A stretch of 64,000 nucleotides of DNA from the NCBI GenBank assembly GCA_000507305.1, contig DF239043.1:318391-382390 (forward strand), read 5' to 3'. The DNA comes from Breviolum minutum Mf 1.05b.01. Its lineage: Eukaryota > Sar > Dinophyceae > Suessiales > Symbiodiniaceae. The notes beneath the pieces are model-generated. The model made no database searches. It was not told where the DNA came from and saw only the letters and a program-made list of their open reading frames with translations. Within the stretch, counting starts at the first letter, position 1, and every line of letters begins with the position of its first letter. Shown here one piece after another: positions 41,316 through 49,605 of the stretch. The position numbers were made by a program, and so were the translations under genes.

Positions 41316-41560
41316 GGATGTTGATGGTATTTGGTAACTGGATTATAACCCCTATATAAGTATAGATTGTAAGTCCTGTTAATAGAATTATATATATAAG
41401 TACATATAATACCGAAAGGATCCATGTAGGGAATATGTACCTACATTTACCCTTGAATGTAGCCATTTTTCACCTAATGTAGGTATATAAACCATACATG
41501 GATCCTATGGGATAGGTTATAGACCAACTTTCTAACTAGTCACTAACTTCCACGGACCTC
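41316..41560. repeat. Family U element carrying a nested C element
   Basis: The outer arms GGGATGTTGATGGTATTTGGTAACTGG and CTAGTCACTAACTTCCACGG...CCCA match the uninterrupted copy at 25912. The inner 41418-41512 is a C hairpin (AAAGGATCCATGTAGGGAATATG / CCATACATGGATCCTATGGG). Confidence 0.78.
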
Positions 41561-41608
41561 CCAGTCGTGTTTGGAAATGTGTGAATTGTCATCAAATCGT
41601 TTACCCAG

Positions 41609-41680
41609 GTTAGTGACAGACACCCTTGGTATAGTTTGGTATTGTTAAATCACCTCGGGGAGGAATTTTCTGACAAATGA
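41609..41680 (+). CDS. Candidate short exon
   Basis: After TTTACCCAG| the frame VSDRHPWYSLVLLNHLGEEF runs to TGA. Clean acceptor, 24 codons, easily chance. Confidence 0.28.
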   Translation, partial: VSDRHPWYSLVLLNHLGEEFSDK

Positions 41681-41727
41681 TCTTCACCAGTGAAAACCAG
41701 GGATAATAATCCCGAGACATCCAAATG

Positions 41728-41808
41728 CCCTTAGGATCCAATAACTTTCTGAGAATAGTAATGGAACCTAAATACTATGCATTTCGGAGGTGATTGGACA
41801 CCCTAATC
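41728..41808. repeat. Foldback relative of 16079-16190
   Basis: GCCCTTAGGATCCAATAACTTTCTGAGAA pairs loosely with TTTCGGAGGTGATTGGACACCC. Confidence 0.6.
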
Positions 41809-41939
41809 ATGATTTGAGAATATGACTGGATTCTTAGGCATACATTGTGAGGATTGGTGTTTTGTACTCCAAACATCTTCTGATGTTTGGCTTTTAGCGG
41901 TTCCAAACTCACACCGATCCTCACCAGGTATGACTACAG

Positions 41940-42107
41940 GATTTTGGATGTGGAATAAATACCTGGAACCTGCAACATCCATCTATAAATGGTTCCAATT
42001 ATATAGATAATTCTAAGCAAATTAATCTTAACATGAAAAACATGCATGGGAACATCACCATTTCCATCTGGGCAAATTATAACGACCTGAGAGTTGTCAC
42101 GGAGTAA
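41940..42107 (+). CDS. Candidate 3' exon, Asn-rich
   Basis: After GACTACAG| one frame is open for 55 codons: CGINTWNLQHPSINGSNYID to TISIWANYNDLRVVTE, TAA. It carries two N-x-S/T sites (NGS, NIT), which would fit a secreted or surface region. There is no Met, which may be why it is easily missed. The last part matches a T-like repeat word (GGGCAAATTATAACGACC). Confidence 0.42.
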   Translation, partial: DFGCGINTWNLQHPSINGSNYIDNSKQINLNMKNMHGNITISIWANYNDLRVVTE

Positions 42108-42341
42108 ATTGTGTGGTTTAGTAAGGGAACTTCCCCCAAAAAAATCGCCCTAACTGCAGTTTTAGGAATTATAGGCCAAGTTTCCCAGAATCTCTAGCCA
42201 TTCAGAATTCCTGGTCCCTTTTCAAACCAGTTGCTGTTAATTTCCATCAACTTGAAACCCCTAAAACCAGCAATCCAGTTGCCTAAAAAAAGGGTACTTT
42301 CCTAGGTTTTCCAGGTTGTTTTTTGTTGTTTTTGTTTCCAG

Positions 42342-42440
42342 GTAAAAAAGAAAAGAAACGTGATTTATGTTGACTTAGCCAAGGTGCAGATGTGTTGCAT
42401 CATTACCTGGACCTTTGTGAAGATGTGCCTCGGAGAAAAC
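42342..42440 (+). CDS. Candidate exon
   Basis: After TTTCCAG| the frame KKKRNVIYVDLAKVQMCCII, then TWTFVKMCLGEN, runs into a dispersed repeat (GGTCCACCATAAGAACC, also at 59547). It has a basic start and a hydrophobic middle. Unknown. Confidence 0.42.
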
Positions 42441-42542
42441 GGGGTCCACCATAAGAACCTAATTGTCCCTTGGTGATGTAGGGTTTCTCCTATTTTTTAG
42501 GGTTGTTTCAGGTGATTATGGCAAACCCAGGAAAAACTAGGG

Positions 42543-42732
42543 CTGAAGTGATGTGACCGACTTACCTTTTGGGAATCAATCAAAACTAACTGGTGGCAAC
42601 TCAGATATTTGTTTATGTTCACCTCTACTTGGGGGAGATTCCCATGTTGACCTATATTTTTCAAAGGGGTTGAAACCACCAACTAGAAAAGGTCACAACT
42701 TGAAGAAGTTGATTCATGATTAAGACGTGGTT
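42543..42732. repeat. Family D2 element interrupted by an A element
   Basis: GGCTGAAGTGATGTGACCGACTT...GGGAATCAATCAAAA is cut at 42585 and resumes AAAAGGTCACAACTTGAAGAAGTTGATTCATG after 42686. It matches the uninterrupted copy at 34520. Confidence 0.88.
42586..42686. mobile_element. Family A element nested in D2 (defines its ends)
   Basis: CTAACTGGTGGCAACTCAGATATTTG...GGGGTTGAAACCACCAACTAG lies between two AAAA runs inside a D2 copy. The empty site at 34520 has a single AAAA. This gives the element's termini (CTAR..CYAG) and a short duplication, showing that A is or was mobile. Confidence 0.88.
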
Positions 42733-42754
42733 AGTTAAGTTGAAACCACCATCT

Positions 42755-42853
42755 CTAGGTGGTTTCAAATACGTAGTGTTTCTTTTCATCCCTACTTGGG
42801 GAAATGATCCAATTTAACTAACATGTTTCAAATGGGTTGAAACCACCAACTAG
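42755..42853. repeat. Family A foldback element
   Basis: CTAGGTGGTTTCAAATACG...CAAATGGGTTGAAACCACCAACTAG. Confidence 0.92.
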
Positions 42854-42957
42854 AAAAAACTGTGGAACTGTTGTCCAGAAGTTCATGATGATTTTTTCTG
42901 GTGTTCACCTGGGAAAAAGGAGCATGACAAGAAAAAACATGAATTATTGCGTGTTAA
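42854..42957 (+). CDS. Candidate exon starting at an A element end
   Basis: Immediately after CCAACTAG| the frame reads KKLWNCCPEVHDDFFWCSPG, then KKEHDKKKHELLR before a donor-like GTTAAT. Charged with clustered Cys/Trp. It is the same placement relative to an A element as 34731, 43715 and 46974. Confidence 0.42.
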
Positions 42958-42971
42958 TTATGAAACAAATT

Positions 42972-43078
42972 ACACCCTTCCTCCCATAATCATGAAAGTG
43001 GACAATGGGTCCCTCCAATATTAGGTTCCTTTCATTTAGGGTCATTTTCCACTTCCATGATTATGGGAGAAAGGGTAA
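42972..43078. repeat. Family L foldback element
   Basis: ACACCCTTCCTCCCATAATCATGAAAGTGG pairs with CCACTTCCATGATTATGGGAGAAAGGGTA. Confidence 0.9.
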
Positions 43079-43261
43079 ATGCGGAGTTCATGGAGATTGG
43101 ACAGATTGGATCTCAATTGATTAACCATACTAAAGAGTATTTAACTATACCATTACCTTCCAAGGGGTGCCGATTTAACACTAATGCATAGTGAATTGAC
43201 ACCATGTAACAAAACCATTTGGCATCCTTGGGAACGGAAGGTCCAGATATATAGTTTCCTT

Positions 43262-43365
43262 TTCCTATGTACTCTGTGGGACTGGAATATTTACCTACAT
43301 TTACTCATAAATTTGGTATTTTTTTTCCATTCATCTAGGTAATTATATACATATTCCGGTCCCAT
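43262..43365. repeat. Family C foldback element
   Basis: TCCTATGTACTCTGTGGGACTGGAATATTTACCTACATT pairs with CATCTAGGTAATTATATACATATTCCGGTCCCATG. Confidence 0.82.
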
Positions 43366-43610
43366 GATGCGCATTTGGGTGGGAGGATTTTTGTTATCTT
43401 TGAAAAATTCGTCGCGACTTTCGGTACCGGGTACCCGACCCGCATTTGAACATCATCATTCACTTCCATCGATGGGTCCAGGGAGACGATTCACATGCCG
43501 CCACTTGAACTCCAACGTCACCACTTTAGTGAAGGCGGGGGGGGGTGGTAGGGGGCCTATGGCTACCAAACCGCCTTGCTGGCCAACCGGCTTAAACTTT
43601 AGGGGGATTC
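43364..43610 (+). CDS. Candidate G+C-rich coding tract
   Basis: Well above the local G+C. Two frames are open: one with SVPGTRPAFEHHHSLPSMGP, and one with TSIDGSRETIHMPPLELQRH. The GGGGGGGG run near 43535 makes frame calls unsafe. An A element follows. Confidence 0.35.
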
Positions 43611-43611
43611 C

Positions 43612-43714
43612 ATATTCCGGGTTTCAAATACTTTTTATTTTTACCACTATTTGGGGGAAGATGTCCAATTTGACGAGCATATTTTTCAGATGGGTTGGTT
43701 CAACCACCAACTAG
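43612..43714. repeat. Family A foldback element
   Basis: CCGGGTTTCAAATACTTTTTATTTTTACC...GGGTTGGTTCAACCACCAACTAG. The left arm lacks the GTGGTG block. Confidence 0.82.
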
Positions 43715-43792
43715 ATATTTGGTATGAAAAAATCAAGTTTAAACTTTTATGTCATGGACCTTTGACTGAGGAAGATAGAGTTTTTTCCACCC
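43715..43792 (+). CDS. Candidate exon after an A element
   Basis: Following CCAACTAG| with a two-base overhang, the frame IWYEKIKFKLLCHGPLTEED runs to the start of an F element at about 43795. Confidence 0.35.
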
Positions 43793-43794
43793 CT

Positions 43795-43895
43795 ATGAAT
43801 GGCCGAAAATAAATGGGGCAACTAAGGTCATAACCACTATAAGTGGAGTTATGGGCCCCTACTGATCACTGGTGTTTGGGCCCACATTGTAGGTG
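43795..43895. repeat. Family F foldback element
   Basis: ATGAATGGCCGAAAATAAATGGGGCAACTAAGGTCATAACC...AAGTGGAGTTATGGGCCCCTACTGATCA. Other copies at 62730 and 63872. Confidence 0.85.
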
Positions 43896-44084
43896 CTTTC
43901 ACAGATATTCTTTTTCGGTAAATCTTCTACCGGATCCAAAATATTGAAGATGTTTTCCCATTTTTCCATAGTATAGATTGAATAGATTGAATAGATGGTG
44001 ATTGCACTTTCTTCTTATGATTTTCTACCCGATTCTGGGGGAAGATGAAGCGCATTTTGACGAACATGTGACATATTCGGCTTC

Positions 44085-44684
44085 AGTCTTTGGTGCTCAG
44101 GGTTCAGATACGTTTTTCAGGGTGGACTGTCAAGGTGTACCCAAGGCGTTTCGAAGCGCAACCTGGCCGAATCGTATGATGAGGCCACAAAAACTGGTTG
44201 CAGAGTATTCAAAGGAACAAGGGTTTGTAACTCCTTTGGAGCTTACTGCCGACCTTTTCCGTTTTCTTGGCTATTTGGAAGGCTCCTTTGTCGATGGTAT
44301 GTTTGTGTTGCACTCCTCTGGGTTCGATACGAAGTGCATGCTCTTGGACTTGGGAATCGCCTGTATGTGGTCATTGGAGGACTCATTCCTCAAGGGTTGA
44401 GTGCTTATTTCACTGAGAAGCCTTCGAACAAGCAGACCGATGTCACGTCCGGGACCTGCAAGTTCTCGGAAATTGGAGGAAGGAGCAAAGAATCCCTTGT
44501 TCGTTGTTATGGCTATGCCGGTGCCAGGATTCTTGCCTCCATGGTTATCGAGGACGGTATCCCATCCATCTTCCGTGGCCTTTTCTTTGGGCTGACCGGG
44601 TCAGAAGGTGAAGAATTCTGGTGTGCTTCGGGGCACTCTCAAAGAATTGGCTTCCGCTTTGCCTTACGCCATGCAGTAGTTTGA
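44085..44684 (+). CDS. Strong coding candidate, two frames joined by a 38-base gap
   Basis: This is the most gene-like tract in the window: G+C-rich, RNY-biased, no repeats. Frame one covers PKAFRSATWPNRMMRPQKLV to LFRFLGYLEGSFVD at 44296. Removing 44297-44334 (GTATGT...GAAG) continues in phase as HALGLGNRLYVVIGGLIPQG, then ARILASMVIEDGIPSIFRGL and SGHSQRIGFRFALRHAVV, TGA at 44682. A third frame is also partly open. Upstream, 44025-44075 resembles half an A element. No family recognised. A frameshifted pseudogene is the main alternative. Confidence 0.55.
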   Translation, partial: SLWCSGFRYVFQGGLSRCTQGVSKRNLAESYDEATKTGCRVFKGTRVCNSFGAYCRPFPFSWLFGRLLCRWYVCVALLWVRYEVHALGLGNRLYVVIGGLIPQGLSAYFTEKPSNKQTDVTSGTCKFSEIGGRSKESLVRCYGYAGARILASMVIEDGIPSIFRGLFFGLTGSEGEEFWCASGHSQRIGFRFALRHAVV

Positions 44685-44699
44685 CTTCCGAACTAAGGT

Positions 44700-44850
44700 A
44701 GTACATGTCTGATATTTAGTAAGTGGTATATACTTTGGATATACACCCCAGGATTCCAGTTACCACGCAGGATGACATTGCATTATTAGTAAGGAATCTC
44801 CACCCTAAACCTTCTTGTGACTGGCATCCTGGGTGGGGGGTAGACCCAAT
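44700..44850. repeat. Family J foldback element
   Basis: ACCCCAGGATTCCAGTTACCACGCAGG...CACCCTAAACCTTCTTGTGACTGGCATCCTGGGTGGGG. Other J copies at 10650, 51935, 54650 and 58555 share CCAGGAT...GTCAC...AAACCTT or its complement. Confidence 0.75.
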
Positions 44851-44852
44851 AC

Positions 44853-45072
44853 TCATACAAATCTGGTACCAATTGAATCAACAATATAGGATTTGTGACC
44901 TAACATCAGTCTTTGATCCCAAAAATATATCAGCGAATCCATTGAAGACACCTTTGAGATTTTTGTGACATGGTTGAAACACAAATAAATGAACTCTGAC
45001 TCTTTGTCATCAATGGTATCGGGGTCAGGAAATTTCACGTGAAATCAAGAAATCTTATGAAATCTCCAATTA
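44853..45072 (+). CDS. Candidate exons, overlapping frames
   Basis: IQIWYQLNQQYRICDLTSVF ends at TGA 44966. An overlapping frame after ATATCAG| reads ESIEDTFEIFVTWLKHK to TAA. After GGGGTCAG| at 45029, ISREIKKSYEISN follows. Only one of the first two can be coding. Confidence 0.33.
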
Positions 45073-45212
45073 ACCAATGAAGGCAAGAATCTACCCACGC
45101 TGGGTAAATGATTGACTTTGAATCAGTATCCCCTGAAAATCAATGGTTGGAAGATGTATTTCCTATTGAAATAGTCCCTTTTTAGGGAACATGTTAGTTT
45201 TAGGGTGTATTC

Positions 45213-46373
45213 ACATGGATTGTTTTTTGTAAATTCACTGAGAAGATTCGAAAACAGTGTCACCATCATGGACTCCGACAAAAAGCGCGAACCGTGCCAG
45301 GGAAATTCCAGTGAGAACCGTGAGAAAGTCATAATTTGGTTCCGTTGAAACAACAAAAAACGGAGAACATCTGTATTGCACTGCCCAAAAAGAAACTGGT
45401 CTTGGGATCGTCGTGACACGCGTTGTCTCAAAAGCTATTGTTTATCACCAGGTGATTGAGGATGGAACCACAAATCAACTGTCAAGTTGTTTACCTCGAA
45501 ACCATTTTGACTCCCAAAGTTGCTTGTTGTCTTCCTTCTGTTTTTGAAGTCACTTTTAAAATCTTTAAATACCCTCAAGATCCCTCAAGTATATCTTCTT
45601 TTTTTTTATAGGCAAACCGATTTTCACGAAAAAGACAGACACGGTTCGGTTCCCTCACTTTTGAAATGTGGTACCTTTATGTAAGATCGAAGCTCACTTC
45701 CAAAATTAGGCGTGAAATTTTGGGTTTGGGGATTTTCTGATCCAAATTTACCAACAAACCCGTTTTTTGTGGTCTTAACAACACGTGTTGGCCTCATGGT
45801 GGAACAGATGTGTTTGAAATATGGTGTCGTTTAGCTCTTAACGCAAGCCAAGCAGCCAATGATGCCTTTACCTTAGACATCGAAAATCCCCCAGTCACTG
45901 GTCTTTGGAGGTCTGAAAGGTACCCCAAAAATTTCCTCTCAGGAGATGTGAACGGAGGTTTATTCATACCGATCCTCACCATGTGTTTGGATGTCTAGGG
46001 TTATGAAAAGTATTGAGCAATACAGGCTTTAATCTCTTTTAGGCCAAGGGTCGCAATGGTTGGGGTTCGCAGAAAATTGCCAGATTTAATACTCATTGTT
46101 ATCTCATTGTCTGAGCATGAAAAGCTGAATTCATCCCCATACCATCCATGTATGGTACATTTACCTACATGTACCGAAACTTTGGGTCATGAGATGTGTT
46201 TCTCCATTGTTTTTTTTGAAACGCGTGGTTTCACACCCTTCCCTAGAGGCTGTTTCCCTAGTCTCGCTAAGTCACACGTGAATCACGTTTTGGACCGGTC
46301 GAAAGCGCCGGCGACGCTTTTTTCGTTGGTTTTCTACCGCAAGGAGTCACTGTTAAATCGTGCCTGTCGGTGA
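45213..46373 (+). CDS. Candidate series of exons (upstream part of tract to 47070)
   Basis: Successive open stretches with splice-like borders: 45213-45310 (KFTEKIRKQCHHHGLRQKAR|GTGAGAAC), 45338-45449 (YCTAQKETGLGIVVTRVVSK to CAG|GTGATT), 45612-45680 (ANRFSRKRQTRFGSLTFEMW, after a TTTTTTTTATAG acceptor, before GTAAGATC), 45741-45866 (NNTCWPHGGTDVFEIWCRLA to a K element), and 46185-46373 (GCFPSLAKSHVNHVLDRSKA). Three carry consensus-quality borders. Gene identity unknown. Confidence 0.48.
45868..46000. repeat. Family K foldback element
   Basis: CTTAGACATCGAAAATCCCC...CTCTCAGGAGATGTG...CGATCCTCACCATGTGTTTGGATGTCTAG. Confidence 0.8.
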
Positions 46374-46419
46374 TTTGACATTTTTGGTTGGTTATAAAAA
46401 CAGTATATCACTACTGGGC

Positions 46420-46530
46420 ATATCTTAGATTAGCCTTAAATTGCAGAGCTCCTTTGAGTTTAGTGGGATTTTATCTGTAACCCACTAAAAGTTTAACTTT
46501 TAGCAGTGGACCTAAGGGTTGCCATGAATA
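46420..46530. repeat. Dispersed repeat X, copy 1
   Basis: CTCCTTTGAGTTTAGTG...AACCCACTAAAAGTTTAACTTTYAGCAG...GACCTAAGGGTTGCCATGA. It is about 90 percent like 52318-52420 over roughly 90 bases by eye. Confidence 0.85.
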
Positions 46531-47070
46531 GCATTATAAATATTATAAGCGCTTTGAGATCTGATTTTGGGACCCCAGGATTCACTATTTTGGACCCTTT
46601 AGATTATTCTTGTCACCCCCGAAACATTCGGAGGGTCGAAATATATCCATGCAGACGCTCAATGTATGGTGTATCTTCCTACATTTATTCCCCCCTAAAC
46701 TACCCAAATCATCCATTGAATATCTGGGATATAAAGGCCATTGAAAGCCATTTTTGAAATCTGATTTTTGACCTTGTTTCAATTCACACCACTAAAACCT
46801 TTGGTGTACATCTGCCCGACCTGGGAACTGAAAGTCTGGATTTTCAACGTTCAAAAATGAAATTTTTGTCATCTAGGTGCTGGTTTCAAATATTGTTTAA
46901 TGTTCATCCCTACCTGGGGAAATGATCCAATTTGACGAGCATATTTTTCGAATGGGTTGAAATCACCAACTAGTTCATCAATGTGGTTGTTACCCCAGAA
47001 CGACCGAAGGCACAGTGACCTTTCAGTGGAAATGTCTGTTGGCCCCACCCGTCGTCCAAACATCGGATGA
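46524..47070 (+). CDS. Candidate final exons with a precise repeat-intron
   Basis: 46524-46654 (NSIINIISALRSDFGTPGFT) precedes a repeat. 46762-46876 reads FDLVSIHTTKTFGVHLPDLG to FLSS with two bases over. An A element (46877-46973) follows, and 46974 onward supplies the third base and continues in frame as SMWLLPQNDRRHSDLSVEMS to a TGA at 47068. Excising exactly the repeat between CTAG|GTGC and CAACTAG| gives one open frame of about 70 codons. It is the cleanest repeat-as-intron case here. Protein unknown. Confidence 0.52.
46873..46973. mobile_element. Family A element, possible introner
   Basis: CTAGGTGCTGGTTTCAAATATTG...CGAATGGGTTGAAATCACCAACTAG. The inner 46877-46973 is a GT...AG unit 97 bases long, flanked by in-phase open sequence on both sides. 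Confidence 0.8.
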
Positions 47071-47112
47071 TTGATGAAAAAAACCCACGGGATGTTTTTC
47101 GTATCTTATCAA

Positions 47113-47333
47113 TCCCAAAGGATCCATGGAACTAGTATATGAATGGTTGATTTTTATGGTAAATGTCTAGGGTTGTTTCAACACCTGTGGAGCACATCCC
47201 TAAACTTTTACCAAGAGGCTACAAAGGGATTCCTTTCATAGTTGGCTAGGGGATTGCCTGGGGTGTGCTGTAGGGGTGTGTTGTAACTTTCTTGGTAAAT
47301 GTAGGTAAATATACCGTACATAAATGCTATGGG
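47113..47333. repeat. Family C element interrupted by an R element
   Basis: CCCAAAGGATCCATGGAACTAGTATATGAATGG...TTTTATGGTAAATGT on the left resumes TTGGTAAATGTAGGTAAATATACCGTACATAAATGCTATGGG on the right. Confidence 0.88.
47167..47292. mobile_element. Family R element with 9-10 bp target duplication
   Basis: Flanked by TGGTAAATGT on both sides (47157-47166 and 47293-47302). The body CTAGGGTTGTTTCAACACC...GGGGATTGCCTGGGGTGTGCT matches the R copy at 23556. A 9-10 bp duplication is typical of Mutator-like elements. The class is inferred from that alone. Confidence 0.85.
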
Positions 47334-47388
47334 AATCTTACCAGTTAAAATGACAACAACTTACTTGCGGCTACGGCATTTTGGTGGT

Positions 47389-47490
47389 GGGTTTGTAAAG
47401 ATTGTTTTGATTTTTACTGTTGGGGAGATGATCCAAGTTGACTCTATGATATGATATGTTTCAACTGGGTCGGCATCACCACCTAGTAGG
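47389..47490. repeat. Family A foldback element, diverged
   Basis: GGTGGTGGGTTTGTAAAGATTG...GGGGAGATGATCCAAGTTGACTC...CATCACCACCTAG. Confidence 0.7.
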
Positions 47491-47699
47491 GAAAAACCGT
47501 TAAGTTGTTTTAGTTGTCCCATTTTCGGGTGGAAAATTCAGATGTTCAAGCTACTGTATTTGATTCGTTAGCCTAGGCCTTAGGTATGTGTTTGACATTT
47601 CTAGGGTATCATCGCATCGACTTGAAATATCAAAAACAAATACTTTCTTACTTCACAATACTCACACTTTAGACTTACTCGTATCTAGTTACATTATCC

Positions 47700-47818
47700 A
47701 AAGGATCCATGTACGTTATTACCTACAGTTGTTTGATATGTATGGTAAATGTAGGTGCATATATATTTGTATAATTATATATAATTATATATACCATACA
47801 TGGATCCTATGGATTGGT
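47700..47818. repeat. Family C foldback element with AT core
   Basis: CCAAAGGATCCATGTACG...TTACCTAC pairs with ACCATACATGGATCCTATGG. An AATTATATATAATTATATATA run has expanded in the right arm. Confidence 0.85.
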
Positions 47819-47857
47819 ATATTTAGACTAAACAACCCCAAAATCTGGTCGTGAATT

Positions 47858-48035
47858 GAGTTGCACTTGGAGTTCTTGTGTCTTCGTCGTTCTTTTCTCA
47901 ATTGTTTGTTAACTTTCCAATTTTTTGGTCGACAAATGAGGACCTTTTGTTTAGGTGTGCTGATCTTCGTTTCACCGATCAATCACCTTCTAGTGATTTC
48001 GGCATGAAATCTTCGAGCCCGAAAAAGGAGTCCCG
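47858..48035 (+). CDS. Candidate exon, 58 codons
   Basis: An uninterrupted frame reads FVNFPIFWSTNEDLLFRCAD, then SPSSDFGMKSSSPKKESR, TGA. The start lacks a Met. A minus-strand frame (KERRRHKNSKCN) and another + frame also span part of it. Unknown. Confidence 0.4.
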
Positions 48036-48087
48036 TTGACGGATCCGGCGTTTCGAAACTTTCGTTGTGGAGATATCCCTTGAAATA

Positions 48088-48192
48088 GGATCCATGGGGC
48101 GGTATATTTACCTTGGATATTTGACACAAAAAATCAAAAAAAGATCAAAAAATGTAGGTAGAGATACTAGTCACATGGATCCTATGGGAATG
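48088..48192. repeat. Family C foldback element
   Basis: AATAGGATCCATGGGGCGGTATATTTACC...AATGTAGGTAGAGATACTAGTCACATGGATCCTATGGG. Confidence 0.85.
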
Positions 48193-48280
48193 TCGACTGA
48201 TATTGTGTAGGTCATTTTGCATTTTGCATTTATACCATAATCTATAATGTATATGTATGTTTGGTTATATTATAAATATA

Positions 48281-48384
48281 CACTCCGGTAAACTAACATA
48301 GCAATGGAAATTCCACCATTTGTAGATGTATTTCCTATTGGAAAAGGTGAATTTCCAGTGCTATGTTAGTTTACCAGGGGTATG
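48281..48384. repeat. Family B4 foldback element
   Basis: TACACTCCGGTAAACTAACATAGCAATGGAAATTCC pairs with GAATTTCCAGTGCTATGTTAGTTTACCAGGGGTA. Confidence 0.93.
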
Positions 48385-49093
48385 CCATATGAACTCAGAG
48401 AAATCAGAGAAATTCCGAGAGTGAGAAAAAACACCACATCAGAGGGTATTCCCCTATAACCATCCCTATAAAACCGTGGTTTTTATAGTATACCCTATAC
48501 AGGTTTATAAGGGATAAAACTACCCACCTGGGGAATCTAATGCACCATGACTATACTACCTCTATAATCAAACAGTATAATTTGGGCGATGCTCACATGT
48601 TTTGGGAAGATTTTTCTTGTCCAATCAACAAGCAAATCTAAGAGAAAGGACTGCCAAAAGAATTGGATCAGACATGGGAAAAAAACGCAACATGTGGTCT
48701 TAAGATGTTTTTTCAATGACACCCCTATATACGTACTGTAATATTTATATATATATGCACATATTTCATCTTGAGAATCTTGAGCTGCGCTAAATTTCAA
48801 ACTTGTCCTGTTTGGGATTTGTGTAGTTTTTGGTTATCAAAAAATGGAACAACAACAGACAATGGTGAAGCGCTGACAAGTCGGGGTTCAATCATCTGCT
48901 AGCACAAATATGTTTGCTTCTAACAGCTGCTAGTGACAGCGGTTGGTATTGCAGGTTGGTAGTGGCGATCAGTGGTACAACCGTGGGCTGGACTACCCTG
49001 AGAAAAAGAACCCTAATACATATTCCACTTAGCTATGATCATTGATGGCCAAGCCGACCTCAACCAGAGATCTAAAGCCATGGAATACATGCT

Positions 49094-49230
49094 TGGAGGA
49101 TCATCCCAGGAACTTGTAAGTCGTTAATAATAGCGGTTAATATTTGTCTCCTAAGGATCGGGCAACGTTCCCCTTTCAAATGGGGGTGATCCTAACCACT
49201 TACATCCAGCGGGATGATCCGACCCAAGTG
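49094..49230. repeat. Family E foldback element
   Basis: CTTGGAGGATCATCCCAGGAACTTGTAAG...CCTAACCACTTACATCCAGCGGGATGATCC. Confidence 0.82.
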
Positions 49231-49329
49231 ACCCCTGATGAGACTTTCCAGCTGGGAGGCCCCAATTGTCTGTGATGGTCATTCAGGTGCTGAGGTTGGT
49301 GTTTGGCAACTGGGGTTGTTGGCCTACTT

Positions 49330-49500
49330 CGGGTGGTGGTTTCTTCCCTTTATAAATGGGTAACTGGGGTTATAACCGCTATAAGTGAAACTAGCTTAAG
49401 TGGTTTGTGATTTTTCATCCCGAAATTTGGGGGAAGGATTCCCGAAAGTTGACAGATATTTGGCTAGATGTTTCATCCCGGGGTGGCAAAAAACCACCTA
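49330..49500. repeat. Family A element apparently split by an F fragment
   Basis: GGGTGGTGGTTTC is followed by TATAAATGGGTAACTGGGGTTATAACCGCTATAAGTG (F), then the A interior resumes (TTTTTCATCCCGAAATTTGGGGGAAGGATTCC) and ends AAACCACCTAG. Confidence 0.6.
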
Positions 49501-49507
49501 GTGTTGA

Positions 49508-49605
49508 TGGTTCAGAAATCCGGCGATCACTGCCTGGGATGTAGAAACCTTGCAAATAATGTGATAAACTACATATCAACTGGTGCCAGATTATTTATCC
49601 AAGAC
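49508..49605. repeat. Family Q repeat
   Basis: GATGGTTCAGAAATCCGGCGATCAC...GATAAACTACATATCAACTGGTGCCAGATTATTTATCCA. Relatives at 62177-62290 and, weaker, 22645-22740 and 52430-52520. Confidence 0.7.

Noticed and set aside
42107..42200. Frame reading PKKIALTAVLGIIGQVSQNL as a membrane exon
   Set aside because: TTTAGGAATTATAGGCCAA recurs near 4118, so the hydrophobic run is probably part of a dispersed repeat.
48537..48800. 87-codon minus-strand frame and three + frames over the same bases
   Set aside because: All four look protein-like, which cannot be true together. It shows how weak appearance is as evidence here, so none was listed.
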